The translations under genes were made by a program, and so were the position numbers. This document shows positions 1 through 5,314 of a stretch of 6,437 nt of DNA, in pieces; the stretch's first letter is position 1; each line of letters starts with the position of its first letter. Under the pieces are notes generated by a model. That model did not search any database and was not told where the DNA came from. It saw only the letters and a list, made by a program, of their open reading frames with translations. This stretch comes from an uncultured Collinsella sp. (lineage in GTDB: Bacteria > Actinomycetota > Coriobacteriia > Coriobacteriales > Coriobacteriaceae), in contig CAJLAN010000099.1 of NCBI GenBank assembly GCA_905204635.1, positions 1 to 6,437 of the forward strand, read 5' to 3'.

Positions 1-891
1 CCCGCCATGAGCGAAAAGGCGTTGCTCAAGCTGGCCGCTGCGCTGGAGCGCTCAAGCGAGCACCCGCTGGCCGAGGCGATTATGGCCGAGTGCGAGGCGC
101 GCGGAATCGTCGCACGCATGGTCGAGGACTTTACCGCCGTGCCCGGGCGAGGCGTTACGGCACGCGAGGGGCAGAATGTCATCGCCGCCGGCAACGTGCG
201 TCTGATGGACGAGCTGGGCGTGAAGGTTCCCGCCGGCCTTGCCGAACAGTTCGCGGCCGAGGGCAAGACGCCGCTGTTCTTTGCCAAGAACAGCGAGCTT
301 GTCGGTACCATCGCCGTGGCGGACGAGGTCAAGGAGACGAGCGCCGGGGCCATCGCCGCACTGCGCTCGCTTGGCGTCGACGTGCGCATGCTCACCGGCG
401 ACAACCGCGTGACGGCCGAGGCCATCGCCCGCCGCGTGGGGCTGAGCAGCGAACAGGTCATCGCCGACGTCCTCCCTGCCGACAAGGAGCGCCACGTCCG
501 CGAGCTGCAGGATGTGGGCGGCAAGGTCGCCATGGTAGGCGACGGCATCAACGACTCCCCCGCCCTGGCGCGCGCCGACGTGGGCCTTGCTATCGGCACC
601 GGCGCCGACATCGCCAAGGAGGGCGCCGACGTGGTTCTCATGCGCAGCGACCTCATGGACGTCGCCCGCGCCATCGAGCTTTCGCGCGCCACGATCCGCA
701 ACATCAAGCAGGACCTGTTCTGGGCACTGTTCTACAACGGCATCGGCATTCCGCTGGCGGCGGGCGTGTTTATCCCGCTGGGCCTGACGCTGAAGCCGAT
801 GTTTGGCGCCGCGGCCATGAGCCTGTCGAGTGTCTGCGTCGTAAGCAATGCGCTGCGCTTAAAATCCTTTAAGCCAAAAGTGGCAAAATAA
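1..891 (+). CDS. copA: Cu(+)-exporting P1B-type ATPase, C-terminal part (5' end outside window)
   Basis: This is the C-terminal portion of a heavy-metal P-type ATPase that pumps Cu(I) out across the cytoplasmic membrane using ATP. The reading frame is open to the first base, so the N-terminal metal-binding region, the first six membrane helices and the DKTGT phosphorylation site lie upstream. Numbering from the Met at position 7, the P1B nucleotide-binding signature SEHPL is at residues 17-21 and GRG at 47-49. The hinge motif TGDN is at 130-133 and GDGINDSPAL at 178-187. The last two membrane helices carry the Cu-type ligand signatures: YN (243-244) in helix 7 and MSLSS (271-275) in helix 8. 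These residues are what separates Cu(I) pumps from Zn/Cd/Pb pumps in this family. The Met at position 7 is internal and is not a real start. The last ten codons are AT-richer than the rest. A copper chaperone and CsoR repressor follow on the same strand, which supports the copper assignment. Confidence 0.95.
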   Translation, partial: PAMSEKALLKLAAALERSSEHPLAEAIMAECEARGIVARMVEDFTAVPGRGVTAREGQNVIAAGNVRLMDELGVKVPAGLAEQFAAEGKTPLFFAKNSELVGTIAVADEVKETSAGAIAALRSLGVDVRMLTGDNRVTAEAIARRVGLSSEQVIADVLPADKERHVRELQDVGGKVAMVGDGINDSPALARADVGLAIGTGADIAKEGADVVLMRSDLMDVARAIELSRATIRNIKQDLFWALFYNGIGIPLAAGVFIPLGLTLKPMFGAAAMSLSSVCVVSNALRLKSFKPKVAK

Positions 892-923
892 GCTCACCAT
901 TAAGTCCATTTAGAACGGGTTTT

Positions 924-1009
924 CCAGGTGCCCGAGATTGACCTGAAAGAGGAGCGACGCGTACTTTGGTACGCGAGCGACGGCTTGAAGGTCAAGGTCG
1001 GGTGCCTGG
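924..1009 (+). repeat. 86-nt imperfect hairpin between copA and copZ
   Basis: Outer arms 924-935 and 998-1009 pair over 12 positions (CCAGGTGCCCGA with TCGGGTGCCTGG) if two G-U wobbles are allowed. After a symmetric 2x2 internal loop, 938-944 pairs with 989-995 (TTGACCT with AGGTCAA). A weaker middle section follows, containing the short motif GAGCGAC/GAGCGAC on both sides. The apex is a perfect 7-bp stem, 958-964 with 969-975 (CGCGTAC/GTACGCG), around a TTTG tetraloop. The copZ ribosome site starts 17 nt downstream. There is no T-run, so it does not look like a standard terminator. The wobble pairs suggest it acts as RNA of this strand. It could be an mRNA stabiliser or processing site that sets CopA and CopZ levels, a cis-regulatory RNA, or an interspersed genomic repeat. 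I cannot tell which. Confidence 0.7.
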
Positions 1010-1038
1010 GAAAGCCGACACAACAGGGAGGAATACCC

Positions 1039-1260
1039 ATGCGATACACAATCAAGACTTCCGGCCTCATGTGCGGCCACTGCGACGCTACTGTCGAGAC
1101 GGCACTGCTCAACGTTGCCGGCGTGACCGACGCCGACGCCGATCACGAGACCCAGACCGTCCAGGTTGAGTGCGCCGACACCGTAACCGCCGAGCAACTC
1201 GCCGCCGCTGTCGAGGCCGCGGGCGAGAAATTCCACGCCCTGTCTGTGACCGCCGCATAG
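1039..1260 (+). CDS. copZ: CopZ-like copper chaperone (heavy-metal-associated domain protein)
   Basis: This is a 73-residue stand-alone HMA domain, the usual length for bacterial CopZ. Such proteins have a ferredoxin-like beta-alpha-beta-beta-alpha-beta fold, bind Cu(I) in the cytoplasm and pass it to CopA or CsoR. The metal site is GLMCGHC at residues 9-15, with Cys12 and Cys15 as ligands; Met directly before the first Cys and Gly-His between the two are common in this family. The predicted order of strands and helices fits a complete domain, ending in an alpha helix (EQLAAAVEAAGE, 52-63) and a last strand. The ATG at 1039 was chosen because GGGAGGA (1026-1032) sits 6 nt before it. The in-frame GTG at 928 would run the protein through the upstream hairpin and is unlikely. 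The gene lies 147 nt after copA and 135 nt before csoR, all on the same strand. Confidence 0.93.
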   Translation: MRYTIKTSGLMCGHCDATVETALLNVAGVTDADADHETQTVQVECADTVTAEQLAAAVEAAGEKFHALSVTAA

Positions 1261-1286
1261 CAGTCGCTGCCTACTGAATCCTCAGA

Positions 1287-1353
1287 AGTTGCGGTGAAAT
1301 ACGGACTGTTGTGCCGCCCTAGGCCTTTAAACGGTCCGTATTTCACCGCAACT
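1287..1353 (+). repeat. perfect 20-bp inverted repeat (24-bp stem with wobble) upstream of csoR
   Basis: The left arm AGTTGCGGTGAAATACGGAC (1287-1306) is exactly repeated in inverted form at 1334-1353. Pairing continues inward through one T-G wobble to 1310/1330, leaving a 19-nt loop (1311-1329) that contains the palindrome CCTAGG. It starts 27 nt after the copZ stop and ends 42 nt before the csoR start. There is no T-run on either side, so it is not a typical intrinsic terminator, and it does not resemble the usual GC-rich CsoR operator. Possible roles are a transcriptional attenuator or processing hairpin between copZ and csoR, or a dispersed MITE-like repeat. Confidence 0.85.
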
Positions 1354-1395
1354 GACGGGGACATCCGGAAGATCGACCAGAAACGAGGACCCGAC

Positions 1396-1668
1396 ATGAT
1401 GGCAGACCATAAATCGGTGACCCGCATGCTCAAGACGGCACGCGGTCAGATCGACGGCATCCTGCGGATGGTCGAGGAGGACCGCTACTGCGTCGATATC
1501 TCCACGCAGCTCATGGCCACACAGGCGCTCCTCGCGCGCATTAACGCCGACGTGCTCAAGGCGCATATCGAGGGCTGCGTGACTTCGGCAATCGAATCGG
1601 GCGACGAAGACCTCAAAGCCGCCAAACTCGCCGAAATCGAACGCGTCGTCGACAAACTCTCCAAGTAA
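1396..1668 (+). CDS. csoR: CsoR family copper-sensing transcriptional repressor
   Basis: This is a 90-residue all-helical repressor of the CsoR/RcnR (DUF156) family. These proteins bind operator DNA as tetramers and let go when Cu(I) fills a site shared between subunits. The three Cu(I) ligands line up with the family's Cys-His-Cys pattern: Cys32 (in DRYCVDI), His57 and Cys61 (in HIEGCV). This combination indicates a Cu(I) sensor; RcnR-type Ni/Co sensors carry extra N-terminal His ligands. The N-terminal helix contains the typical RMLKTARGQIDGILRMVEE pattern with conserved Arg and Gly (residues 10-28). The start is ATG 1396 or the adjacent ATG 1399: GAGGA (1385-1389) is 6 or 9 nt upstream, so either is possible. 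An in-frame GTG at 1294 would read through the inverted repeat and is rejected. As the last gene of the copA-copZ-csoR group, it probably controls that group, but no clear operator is visible here. Confidence 0.94.
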   Translation: MMADHKSVTRMLKTARGQIDGILRMVEEDRYCVDISTQLMATQALLARINADVLKAHIEGCVTSAIESGDEDLKAAKLAEIERVVDKLSK

Positions 1669-1678
1669 TTGGGGCATT

Positions 1679-1759
1679 GGGGACAGGTACGTTTGCACCG
1701 TCTTGGTATTCCGGGGACAGGTATGTTTGCACCACATTGGTGCAGATTAACCTGTCCCC
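1679..1759. repeat. REP-like GGGGACAGGT repeats: one solitary arm and one hairpin
   Basis: GGGGACAGGT followed by a TTTGCACC tail occurs directly at 1679-1699 and again at 1713-1733. An inverted partner, starting GGTGCA and ending ACCTGTCCCC, lies at 1739-1759. The second copy and the inverted copy form a 47-nt hairpin: a 10-bp base (1713-1722 with 1750-1759), a 6-bp top (1728-1733 with 1739-1744), partly paired middle positions and a 5-nt loop. The first copy could compete for the same inverted arm. The block starts 10 nt after the csoR stop. Such dispersed repeats are often placed at gene ends and may be linked to REP-associated (Y1/IS200-like) transposases, none of which is encoded here. 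Confidence 0.75.
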
Positions 1760-1775
1760 CTTGCTCTAAATCGGG

Positions 1776-1781
1776 TATAAA
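1776..1781 (+). promoter_or_regulatory. possible -10 box (TATAAA) for the zinc-ribbon membrane protein
   Basis: TATAAA lies 33 nt before the ATG at 1815, in a short AT-richer patch right after the GGGGACAGGT repeats. No convincing -35 box is found at 16-18 nt upstream, where the sequence is part of the repeat arm (TGTCCC). The call rests on the -10 similarity and position only. Confidence 0.3.
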
Positions 1782-1814
1782 GGCGTGCAGCATATCGAAC
1801 GAAAGGCAATTTGC

Positions 1815-2288
1815 ATGAATGACTTTATGAAGGGTCGCAATGGCGCCGACGAGCTCACCATCGTGATGGGTTTTGCCGGCATCGTCATCGCGATGATCGG
1901 ATCGATAGCCCGCATCCAGTGGCTCAGCTGGATTGCCATCGCCGTAATCGTGATTGGCGTGCTGCGCGGCCTGTCCAAAAATATCGACGCACGTCACAAG
2001 GAGAACGAGGCCTTTGTCGCCGCGACTGCAAACGTCCCCTGCCTGGGCAAATTCGTCGCCAGCTTGGGCGGCGGAACCGCAGCGGCCAGCACCTCACGCG
2101 CGGCCGGCACCAGTAAGGAAGACTTTGAGCGTGCCAAGCGCACGGCCAAGAAGATGTGGAAGGGCCGCAAGACCACGGCCTATCTCAAGTGCCCCAACTG
2201 CGGCCAGATGCTCTCCGTCCCCAAGGGCAAGGGCAAGATCCGCGTCACCTGCCCCAAGTGCCACGCCAAGATGGAGACGCGCTCCTAG
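1815..2288 (+). CDS. small membrane protein with C-terminal zinc ribbon
   Basis: This is a 157-residue protein of unknown function. Two hydrophobic segments (about residues 14-31 and 36-52), separated by a short turn with IARIQW, should form a membrane hairpin. They are preceded by a short N-terminus containing FMKGRNGADEL. A basic linker (about 54-66), a low-complexity Gly/Ala/Ser stretch (84-98) and a Lys/Arg-rich helix (101-118) follow. The C-terminus is a treble-clef or rubredoxin-like zinc ribbon with CPNC (126-129) and CPKC (146-149). The ribbon probably faces the cytoplasm, next to the basic segment. Similar FMxGRxGxD-plus-two-helix proteins with CPxC pairs are widespread and uncharacterised in gut Gram-positives. 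ATG 1815 was chosen over an in-frame ATG at 1785 because AAAGG (1802-1806) is 8 nt upstream and the Met-Asn-Asp-Phe start matches the family pattern. It stands alone between a repeat block and a terminator. Confidence 0.85.
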   Translation: MNDFMKGRNGADELTIVMGFAGIVIAMIGSIARIQWLSWIAIAVIVIGVLRGLSKNIDARHKENEAFVAATANVPCLGKFVASLGGGTAAASTSRAAGTSKEDFERAKRTAKKMWKGRKTTAYLKCPNCGQMLSVPKGKGKIRVTCPKCHAKMETRS

Positions 2289-2309
2289 CCGCCATACCAT
2301 AGGACAAAT

Positions 2310-2345
2310 AAAAGCCGAGGCCTCGCGCTGAGACCTCGGCTTTTT
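2310..2345. terminator. bidirectional intrinsic terminator
   Basis: AAAAGCCGAGG (2310-2320) pairs perfectly with CCTCGGCTTTT (2334-2344). Beyond one C/A mismatch a further CTC/GAG pairing closes a GCGCT loop. On the + strand the stem runs into TTTTT (2341-2345), and on the - strand into TTTTATTT. It sits 21 nt after the stop of the zinc-ribbon gene and 33 nt past the stop of the convergent amidohydrolase gene, so it probably ends transcription from both sides. Confidence 0.93.
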
Positions 2346-2378
2346 GTATGCGACAACGGAGCTGTCCCTTTGTCACAC

Positions 2379-3749
2379 CTATGCTACGCCGTCGCGGGCC
2401 AGCTCCTCAGCCAGCGCTTCGGCTGGCATGGCCATAATCGCGTCGAGCTCGGCATCCACCTCGGGGATGCGCTTCACCTTGAGTTTGCACACCAGATCGC
2501 CGCGACACATCACGTGCATCGGCTCACGCAGAGCGCACAGGTCATCGAGCGGGTTCTCGCGCGTCACCAAGATATCGGCGGCCTTGCCGCACTCGATCGT
2601 GCCAGTCTCGCCGTCCAGCCCCAGCAGCTCGGCGTTGACTTGCGTAGCCGTATGCAGTGCGAAGGCGTTGCTCACGCCGACATACTTGGCAAAATAGGCC
2701 ACCTCACGCCACATGTCGTACTGCGTCACGAACGGGCAGCTCGAGTCCGTACCCAGGCCCACCTTAACGCCAGCTTCCAGTGCGGCACGGGCGCTCTCGA
2801 TAATGCCCGAGCACACGATATCGCCGTTCTTCTTTTGCGTATCGGTCGAATGGGTCTTTTTCGGGTCGAGCAATACAAACGGCAGCGCCGGGCTGATAGT
2901 GCAGGTAACACTGGGCGCACGCCCCTCGAGTTGCGTGCCCGCGGCGCCACGGTACAGCTCCAGAATCTCGGGCGTCAACGGAGCGCCGTGCTCAATCGTG
3001 TCAACGCCGGCCTCAAGCGCGGCCTTCACGCCCTCGGTACTCTCGACATGGGCCATAACCGGCAGACTCACCTCGTGCGCAGCCTTGCACGCCGCCGCGG
3101 CAACCTCGACCGGCATGCGCAGCACGCCCGGCTCGCCCACCTCGGTAGCGTCGAACACGCCGCCCGTCACGAACAGCTTAATGACGTCGGCACCACGCGC
3201 ATACAGGTCGCGCACCTGTTCAGATGCCTCGGGGGGACTGTTGGCCACCTGGGCGAACAAGCCCGCACCATGGCCGCCCGGCACCGTGACGCCCGTTCCC
3301 GGCGCCACCAGGCGAGGACCTTGATACTTGCCGGCATCGATAGCATCGCGCACGGCCAGATCGGCAAACAGCGGATCGCCCGCGCCGCGCACCGTGGTCA
3401 CGCCACTTGCCAGTTGTTGTTGGGCGCTGCCCTTAAGAATATGGCGCACGATGGCGCGCCCCACGGGATTATCGAGCTTCTTCATCAGCGCGCCCGCATC
3501 GCCGGCCGAGACAGGCTTGCCCGAGCCGCACAGGTGCACGTGCATATTGATGAGACCGGGCATGAGATACGCACCGCCCAGGTCGATAACCTCGGCACCC
3601 GCGGGCGCCTGCGTCACAGCACTCGGCCCCATCCAGGTGATGACGCCGCGCTCAACAGTCACGGCCATATCGGGTTGCGGCTCCATATGCTCCGAGCCAT
3701 CCAGAATGGTCGCATTGATAAACAACGTGGAACGATCGGCAGACGCCAT
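2379..3749 (-). CDS. metal-dependent amidohydrolase (COG1228, imidazolonepropionase/Xaa-Pro dipeptidase-like)
   Basis: This 456-residue protein is a cytoplasmic hydrolase of the amidohydrolase superfamily, with a TIM barrel and a small beta-sandwich formed from both ends. The metal and catalytic residues are visible in order: His70 and His72 (GLINMHVHL), Lys191 (DVIKLFVTGGV, the lysine expected to be carbamylated and to bridge two metals), His234 (VMAHVES), His254 (TIEHG) and Asp335 (GLGTDSS). VTTVRGAGD (117-125) and GGHG (158-161) are also typical. Relatives hydrolyse N-acyl or prolyl dipeptides, cyclic amides or imidazolone-type rings; the sequence does not fix the substrate. There is no signal peptide. 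The start was set at position 3749 because GGGAGGAG lies just upstream on this strand with good spacing. An in-frame ATG at 3782 is possible but has no comparable ribosome site. The flanking genes give no pathway clue. It converges on the zinc-ribbon gene across a shared terminator. Confidence 0.92.
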   Translation of the reverse strand: MASADRSTLFINATILDGSEHMEPQPDMAVTVERGVITWMGPSAVTQAPAGAEVIDLGGAYLMPGLINMHVHLCGSGKPVSAGDAGALMKKLDNPVGRAIVRHILKGSAQQQLASGVTTVRGAGDPLFADLAVRDAIDAGKYQGPRLVAPGTGVTVPGGHGAGLFAQVANSPPEASEQVRDLYARGADVIKLFVTGGVFDATEVGEPGVLRMPVEVAAAACKAAHEVSLPVMAHVESTEGVKAALEAGVDTIEHGAPLTPEILELYRGAAGTQLEGRAPSVTCTISPALPFVLLDPKKTHSTDTQKKNGDIVCSGIIESARAALEAGVKVGLGTDSSCPFVTQYDMWREVAYFAKYVGVSNAFALHTATQVNAELLGLDGETGTIECGKAADILVTRENPLDDLCALREPMHVMCRGDLVCKLKVKRIPEVDAELDAIMAMPAEALAEELARDGVA

Positions 3750-3897
3750 ATCGAGCTCCTCCCTCACGATTAACTTGAACATTTGTCCATTATCACCTAG
3801 TCCCGCTGGATTGCTGCAGACGCATCGGTTAACGGAGGGAAGAGGGGATGTGGGAGACGGAATATGCTGCAGTCCCACCCCAGCGACACCAGGGAAA
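3750..3897. other. gene-free leader of the amidohydrolase gene
   Basis: This stretch holds the amidohydrolase ribosome site (reading GGGAGGAG on the - strand, about 3756-3763). A GATAAT -10-like box lies on the - strand at 3789-3794, without a clear -35. A weak 6-bp inverted repeat, GTGGGA/TCCCAC (3850-3855 and 3873-3878), is also present. No small gene is convincing. The repeat-flanked nuclease cassette begins directly after it. Confidence 0.4.
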
Positions 3898-3899
3898 TA

Positions 3900-3954
3900 T
3901 CTCGATCTGTAACAGATACAGGGTTGTTGGGCCCCTTGATGTTACAGATCGAGA
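3900..3954. repeat. cassette hairpin 1 (left flank, outer)
   Basis: TCTCGATCTGTAACA (3900-3914) and its exact inverted copy (3940-3954) make a perfect 15-bp stem. The gap between the AAC and GTT ends is 27 nt. The loop carries GGGCCCC and, read as reverse complement, resembles the loops of hairpins 2 and 4 around GGGCCCAA. This is the outermost element on the 3' side of the nuclease-like gene. Confidence 0.93.
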
Positions 3955-3977
3955 CATTCGGTCGACGTTTCACCGGT

Positions 3978-4038
3978 TTGTCTCGATCTGTAACAATTAC
4001 GAACTCAAACAACTTCTAAACGTTACAGATCAAGACAA
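3978..4038. repeat. cassette hairpin 2 (left flank, inner)
   Basis: TTTGTCTCGATCTGTAAC (3977/3978-3994) pairs with GTTACAGATCAAGACAA (4022-4038) with one internal C/A mismatch. The gap is again exactly 27 nt, and its loop matches that of hairpin 4 at 19 of 27 positions. The arm ends 6 nt from the stop codon of the - strand nuclease-like gene. Transcription of that gene therefore runs straight into the hairpin, which may act as its 3' end structure although no T-run follows. Confidence 0.93.
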
Positions 4039-4044
4039 AACCTC

Positions 4045-5115
4045 TCAGCGCCCATACCACCGACGTCTCCACTCCTCAGCCAAATCGGGCCGTCGCGGAA
4101 TACCCGCCAGCCTCATCTTCTCAACCAGCTTCCCCGGATTCTTGAGCTCATCAAACGTAAACCGAAGCACCTTGTGCCCGAGCATCGTCAGATGAGACTC
4201 TCGCTGACGTTCTGCCACGAATGGGTCGACCGACCCCCGATCCCCACCATCCTGCAGGGTATACTTTCCCTTCCCGTCGAGCTCGCCGATGACACATGTC
4301 CCATCCTCGAGCCTCCAGAAATAATCAACCCGAAACACCTGGCTCGAATCGAGCGGATCGCGAAACTCCACCTGCAGCTCCGGAACCGGAAAGCCGTACG
4401 CAATAAAGAACGCTCGGAACCGAGACTCGCCGCCGTTTTCGGACAGCCCGTCCGCATACGACGCAATCGCCTGTGCCCTGCGATACCCTCGCCTGCCCTC
4501 GCAATCGGCGCGGAGGCGCTCGCACAAATCCCCACGTGATACGCCTTTCGCCCGCAGTGCAGAATCGGCAATCGCCAACCCGTAGGAGAACGGCGCACGC
4601 AGCAAGCAATCCTCCGCCGTGCGCCAAAACGACGTCACCCGCACGCCGTCGACGCGCTCGAGCGCGCCCGCAATCTGCGGACGCAACAACCTGCACCCGC
4701 CGCTCAACGTCACCGAACAGCAAGTCTTAACAAGGAAACGCGGCCCGAGCAGATCATTCGGCACCTCCAGACCCCATATCAGCGCGGCGTCATATCCCCA
4801 AAACGCCCAATCGGGATGAAATTTCGCAAGCCCTTTGATAGTCCTCAGCGCTCGCTCCGCCGGCGTCAATGCATCCCAATCATGCTGAAAACAGAACAGG
4901 TACGGCTCGGGCTCCGCGATATCGTCGGTTCCAACATGGCGTCGCAGCCACATGAGCTCGGTATTGTCATGCGTTGCGAGCAGCGCACCTTGCTTGGCCG
5001 TCTCCGCGAGCCGCGCGAGCATCCTATTCCGCGCCAACGTGTTGCGAGTCGCATGTTTGTGTTTGAGAACGGTATTAGGCACTTTCATCACCACCACGTC
5101 AGACAAATGGACCAT
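4045..5115 (-). CDS. AbiEi-like / DUF559 (Vsr-like, PD-(D/E)XK) domain protein
   Basis: This 356-residue protein resembles actinobacterial proteins that join an AbiEi-type antitoxin/wHTH-like N-terminal half to a DUF559 nuclease-like C-terminus. Residues about 28-62 (RNRMLARL...LRRHVG) take the place of the DNA-binding region. HPDWAFWGYDAALIWGL (100-116) and VTSFWRTAEDCLL (160-172) match the family's 'H-SAA--hGL' and 'T---RT--D' blocks. The C-terminal domain, about 228-335, has ESRFR (Glu230), RVDYFW (Asp264), GELDGKGKY (Glu278, Asp280, Lys282) and a final HKVLRFTFDEL (314-324). This is the order of the Vsr/DUF559 endonuclease fold, with acidic residues that look intact. No AbiEii nucleotidyltransferase toxin lies beside it. 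The start is uncertain: ATG 5115 has GGAGG 11 nt upstream, GTG 5121 has it at 5 nt, and TTG 5139 is the longest option. Repeat arms lie 6 nt after the stop and about 25 nt before the start. Function is inferred; DNA binding or cleavage is plausible. Confidence 0.72.
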   Translation of the reverse strand: MVHLSDVVVMKVPNTVLKHKHATRNTLARNRMLARLAETAKQGALLATHDNTELMWLRRHVGTDDIAEPEPYLFCFQHDWDALTPAERALRTIKGLAKFHPDWAFWGYDAALIWGLEVPNDLLGPRFLVKTCCSVTLSGGCRLLRPQIAGALERVDGVRVTSFWRTAEDCLLRAPFSYGLAIADSALRAKGVSRGDLCERLRADCEGRRGYRRAQAIASYADGLSENGGESRFRAFFIAYGFPVPELQVEFRDPLDSSQVFRVDYFWRLEDGTCVIGELDGKGKYTLQDGGDRGSVDPFVAERQRESHLTMLGHKVLRFTFDELKNPGKLVEKMRLAGIPRRPDLAEEWRRRWYGR

Positions 5116-5140
5116 CGTCACCGTTGCCTCCGCTGGCAAA

Positions 5141-5199
5141 TGTCTTGATCTGTAACAGGAAGACAGTCTTTGAGCCTCTAGTTGTTACAGAACAAGATC
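5141..5199. repeat. cassette hairpin 3 (right flank, inner)
   Basis: TCTTGATCTGTAACA (5143-5157, preceded by TG) pairs with TGTTACAGAACAAGA (5183-5197) with a single mismatch and the same 27-nt gap. The fourth stem position is T-A here and C-G in hairpin 1, a compensatory change. Its loop matches that of hairpin 1 at 16 of 27 positions. It lies directly upstream of the nuclease-like gene, between any promoter and the GGAGG ribosome site, where an operator or leader RNA structure would be expected. Confidence 0.93.
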
Positions 5200-5221
5200 T
5201 TTCGGCAGCCGCCAACCTTCC

Positions 5222-5278
5222 GTCTCAATCTGTAACAGTTACGGGCCCAAACAGCCGCCAAACGTTACAGATTGAGAC
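5222..5278. repeat. cassette hairpin 4 (right flank, outer)
   Basis: GTCTCAATCTGTAAC (5222-5236) and its exact inverted copy (5264-5278) form a perfect 15-bp stem with a 27-nt gap. The fifth position of the TCTC(G/A) motif is A-T here and G-C in hairpin 1, a second compensatory change. The loop contains GGGCCCAAACA and is close to that of hairpin 2. The element ends 36 nt from the stop of the next - strand gene. Confidence 0.93.
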
Positions 5279-5314
5279 AAAGTCAGGGCAGCAGGGCGAC
5301 GCCAGTCACATCCC

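Noticed and set aside
90..872. 260-codon + strand frame inside copA
   Set aside because: Very Arg-rich translation in an alternative frame of a well-supported P-type ATPase.
928..1038. N-terminal extension of copZ from GTG 928
   Set aside because: It would translate through the hairpin and ribosome site; the 73-residue form already has full HMA length and a good ribosome site.
1287..1353. CsoR operator or intrinsic terminator for the inverted repeat
   Set aside because: It lacks the GC-rich TACCC/GGGTA-type operator pattern and has no T-run after either arm.
1294..1395. N-terminal extension of csoR from GTG 1294
   Set aside because: The start lies inside the perfect inverted repeat, and the extension is absent from the normal CsoR length of about 90-100 residues.
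2370..3773. 467-codon open frame on the + strand opposite the amidohydrolase
   Set aside because: It is antisense to a gene with all catalytic motifs in place. The translation is Arg/His/Ala-rich with no recognisable domain, as expected for a shadow frame in GC-rich DNA.
3750..3878. N-terminal extension of the amidohydrolase to 3878
   Set aside because: The extra 43 residues show no conserved features, and GGGAGGAG sits directly before the Met at 3749.
3898..5280. CRISPR array interpretation of the regularly spaced arms
   Set aside because: The arms alternate in orientation and are only 15-17 nt long. The gaps between arms are related to each other rather than unique spacers, only two pairs occur on each side, and no cas gene is seen.
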